The position numbers were made by a program, and so were the translations under genes. A stretch of 29,044 nucleotides of DNA from positions 1 through 29,044 of the forward strand of contig CAYMID010000010.1 in assembly GCA_964390625.1 (NCBI GenBank), in the 5' to 3' direction. The DNA is from 2-12-FULL-41-16 sp964390625. GTDB taxonomy: Bacteria; Patescibacteriota; Patescibacteriia; Magasanikbacterales; UBA922. Every line of letters starts with the position of its first letter. The first letter of the stretch is position 1. Positions 23,613 through 29,044 of this stretch are shown piece after piece. The notes under the pieces are model-generated. The model searched no databases. It saw nothing but the letters and a program-made list of their open reading frames with translations, and was not told the DNA's origin.

Positions 23613-25754
23613 TTATTTGGGGGTTTGTGGACTAATGCTAGGTGTACGCAACTGTCCAAGACAGGCTTGAACAGTGCCTTGGGCCACCGGCACACTGCCA
23701 TTAGTGGTCACACAAGCGGTATCCTGACTAGCGTTCATTTGGAGGGGGGCACAGTTGCTCGTACTAATAATTGTGCCATCAGCATCATAACCAATGTTGC
23801 AAACCGGTGAAGGGCCGGCGTTTTTACTCGGACTAACCGGACCAAACCCCGGATATAAGCAATTTTGGTTATCACTCATTACCGAACTAGAGACCGAAGT
23901 AAAGTAGTACAAATCAAGGCCATTGGCGCCAAATTCACGTGTACCTTTGATCAGTAATTTAGTGCCTCCATTTAATCCCGAGATTGCTGCACTACTATAG
24001 CCCATGGTGTCCATTGGTTGGCCATCTGGCCCCTTGCTGTTGGCTGGATACTCTTCTAAACGAATACCAGCTGCCACACTTGCTAACCACATCTTGCGAC
24101 TAAATTCAGTCTGAACACCAACATCGTGAGCTACACCTTCGTTGTCAATCCCCGGAGTAACCTGACGGACATATGGAGCCTGGCGGTCAATCACGTTTTT
24201 AACTTTAAAATCAAGCCAAAAGTTATCTGGGCTACGTTCTTCTTCGCCAATTGTTTTAAGGTTATCTGGTAACGGCGGTTGGTGGCGCCATTTAACTTCT
24301 GGTGGCGCTTCAATTTTTCCATCGCCTTTTCCATCGGCGCTACTATCAAGGGCATTGCCTGCCATATCCATGACCCCACTAAATGGATGGGCAATAAAAT
24401 TACTTTGTTTCTCATCAAGCAGTGCCGCTGTACGCGCCAACGTGGACAATGGTTTAACACATGACGGATCATCGGCTGGGCAGTCAATTGTCAAACAGTA
24501 CATTTGCTGGCCGCAGCTATTAAGCCCGCATGGTTGTTCTGGGACAAATTCAATCGTGCGATATCCATTGGTGATTTTCCATTGTCCACTTATTTTCTGA
24601 TCTCCAAATACGACGTTTGTAAAGAGGCTGTTTTTATTTAAAACGCCCTGAACCATGGTTGGATCAACAGCTTCGGTAAACGTAATTTGAATAATTTTAT
24701 TTCGCGGTATGGTTTCTCCTGGTAATGGCGAAGTTAGACTCAAATCAACTGATGGCGGGGTATAATCAATCGTGGTATTGGTTTCGAATTCCCATGCATA
24801 ACGCTTGTAATACAAGGCGTCAAACACACCCTTTCCATCGGCCTTTTTGATGGATGACAGAAGTTCCACCGTATGCCAGATGTTACCAGCACTATCGCCT
24901 AAATTTTCGAGCGGCTTAAAGACAAACAAACGGACTGACCCATCGGCTTCATAATTAGCCATAGCCGCGGCCTCGTATACTGGTAGTGGACTAATTGTTT
25001 TATTAGCACTCTGGAAAATACGTACCGAAGTGGTGGCTAACTGATCACATTCAGTGGCCCAGTCAATCGCCTTGTCGCCATTTAAGTCAACACAATCGCC
25101 ATAATATGGCTTGGCATTTGCCTGTGAACAAGCTGCCACCGTGCCCTTACCATCAGCCGCCCAGCAAGTGCCATTGGTATTTTTGATAATAGTGCTTGGA
25201 TCGATTGGTTCGGCAAAAGTAACCGCAATCTTGGTGTTGCGTGGCACATCACGCTGTTTGGTGGTTGGATAGTGATCGCGAACAATATCACCAAGTGCGC
25301 CTGAACCAGCAAAGGTATTGAAGTTAGGTGAACCACCACCAAGTTGTTCAGTACCCGGATTAATGGCTTCTTGCAATTTGCCCAGCACAAACTGCACAAT
25401 TCCGAGCGATGATAAAATAATTACCAAGCCGATAACTGAGTTTGTTAAAATCTTTTTGCCTTCGGCCACCTTGTCCTCGTTCCCCTGCGAGGTCATGATG
25501 GTAAAACCAGCGTATAAAATAAGCCCGAGGGAAATAACCCCCAACAAACCGAGCACGGCTCGGATGACTTTGGCGACAATGATACGAATATCACTGTTTG
25601 CCAGGGCAATAGTGTTATCAATTGGGTTTAAGCCAAAGGTGTCGGCCTGAGCACCGGCTTGTTGAACCCCAAATAAAAACACAAAAACTGTCGCGGCCAA
25701 AAATGTGGCTGCCACAGTCTTGTGTATGCGATGAGACCGAATCCAAGGAAGCAT
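23613..25754 (-). CDS. Pilin-domain / Ig-like surface protein, 713 aa
   Basis: The N terminus is paralogous to that of the giant protein. A signal peptide (about 13-35) is followed by ADTFGLNPI and two membrane segments (VLGLLGVISLGLILYAGFTI; NSVIGLVIILSSLGIVQFVL) with the loop QGNEDKVAEGKKI. This is a VirB2/TrbC-like T4SS pilin domain. The outer part has about three Ig-like Big_5 domains: TKIAVTFAEPIDPSTI (about 175-330), IIQITFTEAVDPTMV (about 340-500) and APYVRQVTPGIDNEGV to GVQTEFSRKMW (about 545-640). A Cys-containing tail follows. The start ATG lies 28 nt after yqeY without a terminator between, so it may be read with rpsU-yqeY. Classical VirB2 is about 100 aa; this fusion is too large to be an ordinary pilus subunit unless processed. 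Confidence 0.85.
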   Translation of the reverse strand: MLPWIRSHRIHKTVAATFLAATVFVFLFGVQQAGAQADTFGLNPIDNTIALANSDIRIIVAKVIRAVLGLLGVISLGLILYAGFTIMTSQGNEDKVAEGKKILTNSVIGLVIILSSLGIVQFVLGKLQEAINPGTEQLGGGSPNFNTFAGSGALGDIVRDHYPTTKQRDVPRNTKIAVTFAEPIDPSTIIKNTNGTCWAADGKGTVAACSQANAKPYYGDCVDLNGDKAIDWATECDQLATTSVRIFQSANKTISPLPVYEAAAMANYEADGSVRLFVFKPLENLGDSAGNIWHTVELLSSIKKADGKGVFDALYYKRYAWEFETNTTIDYTPPSVDLSLTSPLPGETIPRNKIIQITFTEAVDPTMVQGVLNKNSLFTNVVFGDQKISGQWKITNGYRTIEFVPEQPCGLNSCGQQMYCLTIDCPADDPSCVKPLSTLARTAALLDEKQSNFIAHPFSGVMDMAGNALDSSADGKGDGKIEAPPEVKWRHQPPLPDNLKTIGEEERSPDNFWLDFKVKNVIDRQAPYVRQVTPGIDNEGVAHDVGVQTEFSRKMWLASVAAGIRLEEYPANSKGPDGQPMDTMGYSSAAISGLNGGTKLLIKGTREFGANGLDLYYFTSVSSSVMSDNQNCLYPGFGPVSPSKNAGPSPVCNIGYDADGTIISTSNCAPLQMNASQDTACVTTNGSVPVAQGTVQACLGQLRTPSISPQTPK

Positions 25755-25782
25755 GGGACCGAGGATTCAAGAATTAAATTGA

Positions 25783-26220
25783 CTAAGTAAGTCGGTTACT
25801 AAGCAACTCGCGCACCCGCGCACCATCGGCCCGCCCTTTGACTTTGGCCATCACCTGTCCGGTTAATTGACCAAGGTTTGGGTTGGGACCAGCTGCAGTT
25901 AGCACTTCTTCAACAATTGTCACCAATTCAACGTCTGACAAAGGCTGAGGCAAATACGCCTCGAGCACTTTAATTTCCTGTTCGGTTTTCTGGCTCAAGT
26001 CTGTGCGGCCAGCACGGACAAAGTCCTGGTTGGCATCGCGCAGTTGCTTGACCTGACGCCGAATGATTTGCTCACCGTCGGCGTCAGTTAATTCGCGGCC
26101 CAGAGTGATGCGTTCATTTTTGAGCGCAGCTAGCACCAATTGTAAGGTGCCCAGGGTAGCTTCGTCGTGGTTACGGCGGGCTGACTGCTGGTCGGCCGTT
26201 AATTGTTCAAGCAGACTCAT
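25783..26220 (-). CDS. yqeY: YqeY / GatB-YqeY domain protein
   Basis: This 145-aa protein is homologous to the C-terminal tRNA-binding domain of GatB. Its exact role is unsettled; a link to tRNA handling is assumed from the homology. Family features seen are SLLEQLTADQQSARR at the start, LVLAALKNERITLGREL, EIKVLEAYLPQPLSD and the C-terminal GQLTGQVMAKVKGRADG. It begins 3 nt after the rpsU stop, the rpsU-yqeY arrangement found in many bacteria, and has no Shine-Dalgarno, so it is probably coupled to rpsU. Confidence 0.93.
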   Translation of the reverse strand: MSLLEQLTADQQSARRNHDEATLGTLQLVLAALKNERITLGRELTDADGEQIIRRQVKQLRDANQDFVRAGRTDLSQKTEQEIKVLEAYLPQPLSDVELVTIVEEVLTAAGPNPNLGQLTGQVMAKVKGRADGARVRELLSNRLT

Positions 26221-26223
26221 AGA

Positions 26224-26475
26224 CTAGCGACGAGTGCGAGCTAATTTGCTCTTTTCTTCGGCAGACAGACGACCCGTTTTCTTACGGTGTTCGAACTGTG
26301 CTCTCATCTTGAGACGAGCTACGGTAGAAGTACGGCGACGATTCTTACCCGGCTTGGAGGCAAAGACTTGACCCTTGCGAACTTCCAAAATCCGGCCAGA
26401 TTTCTGCCAACTCTGTTTAACACGGCGCAAAAACGATTCAAAAGATTCGTTGCGCTTACGTTTGATTTCTGACAC
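26224..26475 (-). CDS. rpsU: Small ribosomal subunit protein bS21
   Basis: bS21 is a small basic protein of the 30S subunit that sits near the 3' end of 16S rRNA and the Shine-Dalgarno duplex. The 83 residues contain the family core (ESFESFLRRVKQSWQKSG; EVRKGQVFASKPGKNRRR), with a basic C-terminal extension. The start is GTG at 26475, supported by GGAGGTGA 6 nt upstream. This is one of only two canonical Shine-Dalgarno sites I see in the window. It has its own strong promoter and a structured leader that could control translation. It is followed at 3 nt by yqeY. Confidence 0.95.
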   Translation of the reverse strand: MSEIKRKRNESFESFLRRVKQSWQKSGRILEVRKGQVFASKPGKNRRRTSTVARLKMRAQFEHRKKTGRLSAEEKSKLARTRR

Positions 26476-26481
26476 AAAAAT

Positions 26482-26541
26482 TCACCTCCCGAATAGTTTT
26501 ATAAGTAAGTCGCAAGCACCCTATTCGAGGCAATGCTTACG
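26482..26541 (-). promoter_or_regulatory. Structured rpsU leader with Shine-Dalgarno and possible pseudoknot
   Basis: On the minus strand stem 1 is CGTAAGCA/TGCTTGCG (26534-26541 with 26511-26518, one G-U pair) at the very 5' end of the transcript. Its loop contains CTCGAATAG (26521-26529), which can pair with CTATTCGGG (26488-26496, one G-U). The second helix reaches the first two bases of the Shine-Dalgarno GGAGGTGA (26482-26489). Together these form an H-type pseudoknot beside the ribosome site. Confidence 0.5.
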
Positions 26542-26548
26542 TGACTGG

Positions 26549-26577
26549 AGTATACACACTTTTTGGCCAAACGTCAA
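26549..26577 (-). promoter_or_regulatory. Sigma70-type promoter of rpsU
   Basis: On the minus strand -35 TTGACG (26572-26577) and -10 TATACT (26549-26554) are 17 bp apart. The start is predicted near 26542, giving a leader of about 66 nt. The hisS stop lies just upstream with no hairpin between. Confidence 0.8.
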
Positions 26578-26587
26578 ATAAATTTGG

Positions 26588-28027
26588 CTAGGTTGCCGAT
26601 TCATTATCCAAAATACGGCGAAGGGCGGTTTTGATTTTTTTCTGGTCAACAATTTCCTGAATACCCGACTCCATATTGCGGATCAACACGGTGCCATCTT
26701 GGACTTCTTTTTGGCCCAAAATCAAAGTGTGGGTGGCCCCATATTTATTAGCCAATTCAAGTTGGGCCTTGAGCGAAGATTTAGCCAGATTGTGGAAAAC
26801 CACAATTCCGTCGCGGCGCATTTCTTCTACCAAGAATAAAGCGCGGCGGCGAGCCTGTTCACCTAGCTGGGCAAAGAAAACACTGTTGCCTTTTTTGGCA
26901 CCCTCTACGATTGGCTTACGCTCTACGGCCAGCATTAAGCGCTCAGCTCCCAAAGCAAATCCAGCGGCTGGAGTTGGTTGGCCACCCAACTGTTCGACCA
27001 GCAAATCATAACGACCGCCACCACCAAGGGCCATTTGGGCAGTTTCGTTCTGAATATTTTCTTCGTACAATTCAAATACTGTGTGAGTGTAGTAATCCAA
27101 ACCACGCACCAGGGTTGGGGTAAGTACGTATGGAATACCCATTTCATCGAGGTATTCAAGCACACTCATAAAGAATGACTTGGATTCTTCGGACAACCAA
27201 TCCACAATTTGTGGTGCCTCAGTAAGGACATTGATGCAACTTTCTTCTTTACAATCAAGAACACGCAATGGATTTTTGACCAAACGCTTTTTGCAATCTT
27301 CGCACAAATACGCACGTTTGGTCCGGAGGTAGCCAACTAATTCAACTAAATAATTTTCGCGGTCAGCTGGTGTACCCAAACTGTTTACGCGCACTACCAC
27401 ATCCAAACCAAGGTCACGGCAGAAGTTGTAGGCCACGGCAATTAATTCAGCGTCAATTACAGGTGCTTTTTCGCCCAAAGTTTCAAAATCAAACTGGTGG
27501 AATTGACGCTGGCGTCCAGCCTGTGGACGGTCATAACGGAAGAGCGGACCAAAGTTCCACAACTTTACGGGTTGTGGCAACTGTTGCAAACCATGCATAA
27601 TGTAAGCCCGAGCAACCGAGGCAGTCATTTCGGGGCGTAGTGCAAGTTTACCACCATCGCGATCTTCGAATACATACATTTCTTTATCAACCACATCAGT
27701 CCCCCGACCAACGGCGCGCACGAACAACGAGGTGGCTTCGACTACGGGTGTACCAAAATAATCAAAGCCATAGGCATCGGACAAATTTTGGGCAATCCGT
27801 TGTGCACGTTGCCACAACTTGCTTTGTGGTGGCAAAATATCGCGCATACCTCGCACTAACATTAGACTACCCGCGGCCTTTTTGGCTTCGCCTTCGTCTT
27901 TTTTGTCTTTTTTTTCTTTGGCTTCTTTAGGTGCCGCTGCGGTCTTAGCCGCTGGTTTTTTGGCTGATTTTGGGGCTGGCGCAGCCTTGGCCGCTGGTTT
28001 TTTCTTAATTTCTTTTTTGATTGCCAT
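26588..28027 (-). CDS. hisS: Histidyl-tRNA synthetase with Lys/Ala-rich N-terminal tail
   Basis: It charges tRNA-His with histidine and is a class II synthetase, normally a dimer in the cytoplasm. The catalytic core starts at about residue 57 (LVRGMRDILPP). Motif 2 is seen at WNFGPLFRYDRPQAGRQRQFHQFD, cited by its ends only: WNFGPLFRYDR and RQFHQFD. The His-specific signatures are LVRGLDYYTHTVFELY and ALGGGGRYDLL, and motif 3 is FALGAERLMLAVE. A four-Cys insert (CEDC, then LDCKEESC) may bind zinc. The C-terminal anticodon-binding domain is complete. The first roughly 55 residues are an extra tail of Lys, Ala and Pro with a 14-residue tandem repeat. The ATG at 28027 follows lepB by 11 nt. The tail resembles nucleic-acid-binding tails, and its role is unproven. 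Confidence 0.95.
   Translation of the reverse strand: MAIKKEIKKKPAAKAAPAPKSAKKPAAKTAAAPKEAKEKKDKKDEGEAKKAAGSLMLVRGMRDILPPQSKLWQRAQRIAQNLSDAYGFDYFGTPVVEATSLFVRAVGRGTDVVDKEMYVFEDRDGGKLALRPEMTASVARAYIMHGLQQLPQPVKLWNFGPLFRYDRPQAGRQRQFHQFDFETLGEKAPVIDAELIAVAYNFCRDLGLDVVVRVNSLGTPADRENYLVELVGYLRTKRAYLCEDCKKRLVKNPLRVLDCKEESCINVLTEAPQIVDWLSEESKSFFMSVLEYLDEMGIPYVLTPTLVRGLDYYTHTVFELYEENIQNETAQMALGGGGRYDLLVEQLGGQPTPAAGFALGAERLMLAVERKPIVEGAKKGNSVFFAQLGEQARRRALFLVEEMRRDGIVVFHNLAKSSLKAQLELANKYGATHTLILGQKEVQDGTVLIRNMESGIQEIVDQKKIKTALRRILDNESAT
27920..28003 (-). repeat. Two 42-bp tandem copies in the hisS tail
   Basis: Residues 9-22 (KKPAAKAAPAPKSA) and 23-36 (KKPAAKTAAAPKEA) are encoded by adjacent 42-bp units sharing 32 of 42 bases. 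This suggests the tail grew by an in-frame tandem duplication. Confidence 0.75.
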
Positions 28028-28038
28028 ATAACTAAAAA

Positions 28039-28641
28039 TTACAGATTATAGGTTGGGGGTGCAAATGTGCCAACCCGACTAAACGGCCAGCCACGAAGCC
28101 ATACCCGACCAACAATGGCGTTCTCGTTAACCGGTCCAAATCGACGTGAATCATAGCTGGCATCACGATTATCACCCATAACAAAATATTCATTATCACT
28201 CAGGGTATATGTCACCGAGCCTGGGGTATCCTCGACTAAATATTTTTCTTCTAAAACTTTACCATCTAGATGCTGGTCGTTGTACACGATAACCTTGTTA
28301 CCGTCAACCTTGACACGTTCGCCAGGCAAACCAACTACCCGCTTTAGATAAAAATCACTGTTAATCGGTGAATGGAACACAACCACTTCACCGCGTTCAG
28401 GGGCGCGAAAACGATAAGATAACTCATCAATAATTAAATAATCATGCTCCTCGAAATTAGGCTCCATTGACTGACCTTTGACGTAAAAAGGCTTAAACAA
28501 AAAGTAGCGCACGAGCGCAATGGTAATTCCGGCCAAAAAAGCGATCTTAATTGCCTCGAGGAAAAAACTACCCACCCGGCTAACCCAACTTTGCTGAATA
28601 ACTTCCTCTTCTGGTGGCAACTGATTTTCTGGGGTATTCAT
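28039..28641 (-). CDS. lepB: Signal peptidase I
   Basis: It cleaves signal peptides from exported proteins at the outer face of the membrane. The 200 residues contain one membrane anchor at about 29-47 (EAIKIAFLAGITIALVRYF). The catalytic Ser58 lies in VKGQSMEPNF, and the general-base Lys100 in FYLKRVVGLPGE. The family box EYFVMGDNRDASYDSR is near 151-166. I chose the ATG at 28641; a TTG five codons earlier lies close to the predicted transcript start. It has its own promoter with a leader of about 20 nt and no Shine-Dalgarno, and is followed at 11 nt by hisS. The many exported proteins in the window would be natural substrates. Confidence 0.95.
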   Translation of the reverse strand: MNTPENQLPPEEEVIQQSWVSRVGSFFLEAIKIAFLAGITIALVRYFLFKPFYVKGQSMEPNFEEHDYLIIDELSYRFRAPERGEVVVFHSPINSDFYLKRVVGLPGERVKVDGNKVIVYNDQHLDGKVLEEKYLVEDTPGSVTYTLSDNEYFVMGDNRDASYDSRRFGPVNENAIVGRVWLRGWPFSRVGTFAPPTYNL

Positions 28642-28667
28642 AGGCAAAAAAGTCAATAACTCAGGCC

Positions 28668-28696
28668 AGTATAGCCATTTTACGCTAAAAAAGCAA
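28668..28696 (-). promoter_or_regulatory. Sigma70-type promoter of lepB-hisS
   Basis: On the minus strand -35 TTGCTT (28691-28696) and -10 TATACT (28668-28673) are 17 bp apart, with TGGC just before the -10. The -35 directly adjoins the T-run that ends the upstream RNA gene. Confidence 0.7.
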
Positions 28697-28719
28697 ATAA
28701 AAAACCCTGGTTAGCCAGG
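28697..28719 (-). terminator. Terminator of the unassigned RNA
   Basis: On the minus strand CCTGG-CTAA-CCAGG (28715-28719 with 28706-28710) is followed by GTTTTTTATTT. The stem is short but GC-rich and its T-run is well placed, directly upstream of the lepB promoter. Confidence 0.65.
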
Positions 28720-28901
28720 AGTGGAAGGCCAGGTGGTGAACGAAGTCACCACCTGGGAGACAGCAGAGCCGCCTCGTTCGAATTCGAAGAAAATCTGAGC
28801 GCCCCTCTGTCGACGTGGCCTCCTGCCAAATTCTACTTAAGGGGGGGTCTGGCAGGCGCCATGTCGCCAGAGGGGTTTTCCCACTTAGTCCTCAAAAACG
28901 A
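28697..28901 (-). ncRNA. Candidate structured non-coding RNA of about 200 nt, family unknown
   Basis: The stretch has no credible reading frame but has its own promoter and terminator. On the minus strand the 5' region starts with GAGGACTCGTTTTTGAGGACT, in which GAGGACT occurs twice. A long imperfect hairpin follows: CCCCTCTG with CAGAGGGG (28868-28875/28802-28809) and CCTGCCA with TGGCAGG (28850-28856/28822-28828). Its apical loop holds a run of seven C. After TTCGAATTCGAA (a 12-bp palindrome) comes an 11-bp hairpin CCAGGTGGTGA/TCACCACCTGG (28746-28756/28729-28739). AGTGG near the 5' end (28881-28885) can pair with CCACT (28720-28724), closing the structure. The length is like 6S RNA, but the fold is branched rather than rod-like. 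I do not see the conserved motifs of SRP RNA, tmRNA or RNase P RNA. Confidence 0.6.
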
Positions 28902-28907
28902 GTCCTC

Positions 28908-28936
28908 ACTATACCACGAAAAAGTGCGTAAATCAA
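28908..28936 (-). promoter_or_regulatory. Sigma70-type promoter of the unassigned RNA
   Basis: On the minus strand -35 TTGATT (28931-28936) and -10 TATAGT (28908-28913) are 17 bp apart, giving a start near 28901. It lies between the tRNA terminator and the structured RNA. Confidence 0.7.
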
Positions 28937-28943
28937 GGGGAAC

Positions 28944-28964
28944 AAAAAACCGCTCGAAAGCGGT
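28944..28964 (-). terminator. Terminator of tRNA-Ile
   Basis: On the minus strand ACCGCT-TTCG-AGCGGT (28959-28964 with 28949-28954) has a stable TTCG loop and is followed by TTTTTTGTT. It starts 5 nt past the tRNA 3' end. Confidence 0.85.
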
Positions 28965-28969
28965 AAATG

Positions 28970-29043
28970 TGGGCGTGCCAAGAGTCGAACTTGGGACCTT
29001 TACATTATCAGTGTAACGCTCTAACCAACTGAGCTACACGCCC
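28970..29043 (-). tRNA. tRNA-Ile (anticodon GAT)
   Basis: A complete 74-nt cloverleaf. The acceptor stem is GGGCGTG/CACGCCC, the D stem GCTC/GAGC, the anticodon stem TTACA/TGTAA with loop CTGATAA (anticodon GAT), and the T arm CCAAG-TTCGACT-CTTGG. The discriminator base is A. CCA is not encoded (the next bases are CAT), so it must be added by CCA-adding enzyme. Confidence 0.96.
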
Positions 29044-29044
29044 G

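Noticed and set aside
13876..25754. A complete type IV secretion system
   Set aside because: Only VirB2/TrbC-like N-terminal domains are present. No VirB4, VirB6, VirB8 or coupling ATPase occurs in the window.
28697..28901. SRP RNA, tmRNA, RNase P RNA or 6S RNA
   Set aside because: No SRP domain IV motif, no tRNA-like ends with a tag frame, and no RNase P core motif are seen. The predicted fold is branched rather than the single rod of 6S RNA. It is left as unassigned.
1..29044. CRISPR arrays, insertion sequences, rRNA genes or phage genes
   Set aside because: I saw no regular spaced repeats, transposase motifs, terminal inverted repeats, rRNA core sequences or phage structural genes on either strand.

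Overview
The window most likely comes from a Patescibacteria (Candidate Phyla Radiation, CPR) genome. The evidence is a compact single-strand layout, very few Shine-Dalgarno sequences, VirB2/TrbC-like pilin domains fused to very large surface proteins, repeated secreted proteins of a kind common in CPR genomes, and tightly packed housekeeping genes. I cannot name the lineage. Every gene I accept is on the minus strand, so transcription runs from the right end to the left. Three runs of exactly 100 N (11583-11682, 20143-20242, 22952-23051) are scaffold gaps of unknown true length. All three fall inside genes for exported proteins.

In transcription order, the right end holds tRNA-Ile(GAT) and its terminator, then an unassigned structured RNA of about 200 nt with its own promoter and terminator. 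Next come lepB (signal peptidase I) and hisS, whose product has a Lys/Ala-rich N-terminal tail. The rpsU-yqeY pair follows; rpsU has a strong promoter, a canonical Shine-Dalgarno and a leader that could fold into a pseudoknot.

The centre (about 11.5-25.8 kb) is a surface-protein locus. It encodes a 713-aa pilin-domain/Ig-like protein and a giant protein of at least about 3,170 visible residues. The giant has a pilin-like N terminus, IPT/TIG, Ig-like and LamG-like domains and ten Cys-rich CGNG..GE.CD repeats. It is interrupted by two gaps and may be one gene or two. Three membrane-anchored proteins with thrombospondin type-3 calcium-binding repeats follow, the last overlapping dgkA (undecaprenol/diacylglycerol kinase) by ATGA. 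No secretion ATPase lies in the window, so a type IV secretion system is not shown here.

The left third is the cell-division and metabolic part. ftsA and ftsZ are present but separated by two paralogous secreted proteins, with hairpin terminators on both sides. After ftsZ comes a tight operon: nrdR, a small membrane protein, pyk (pyruvate kinase) and an 851-aa PEP-synthase-like protein. That last protein has lost its phosphohistidine and other catalytic residues and carries a membrane anchor and an outer domain. A small zinc-ribbon gene with its own promoter ends the window. Recurrent promoters have a TATACT-like -10 box and, where a -35 is recognisable, a 17-bp spacer.
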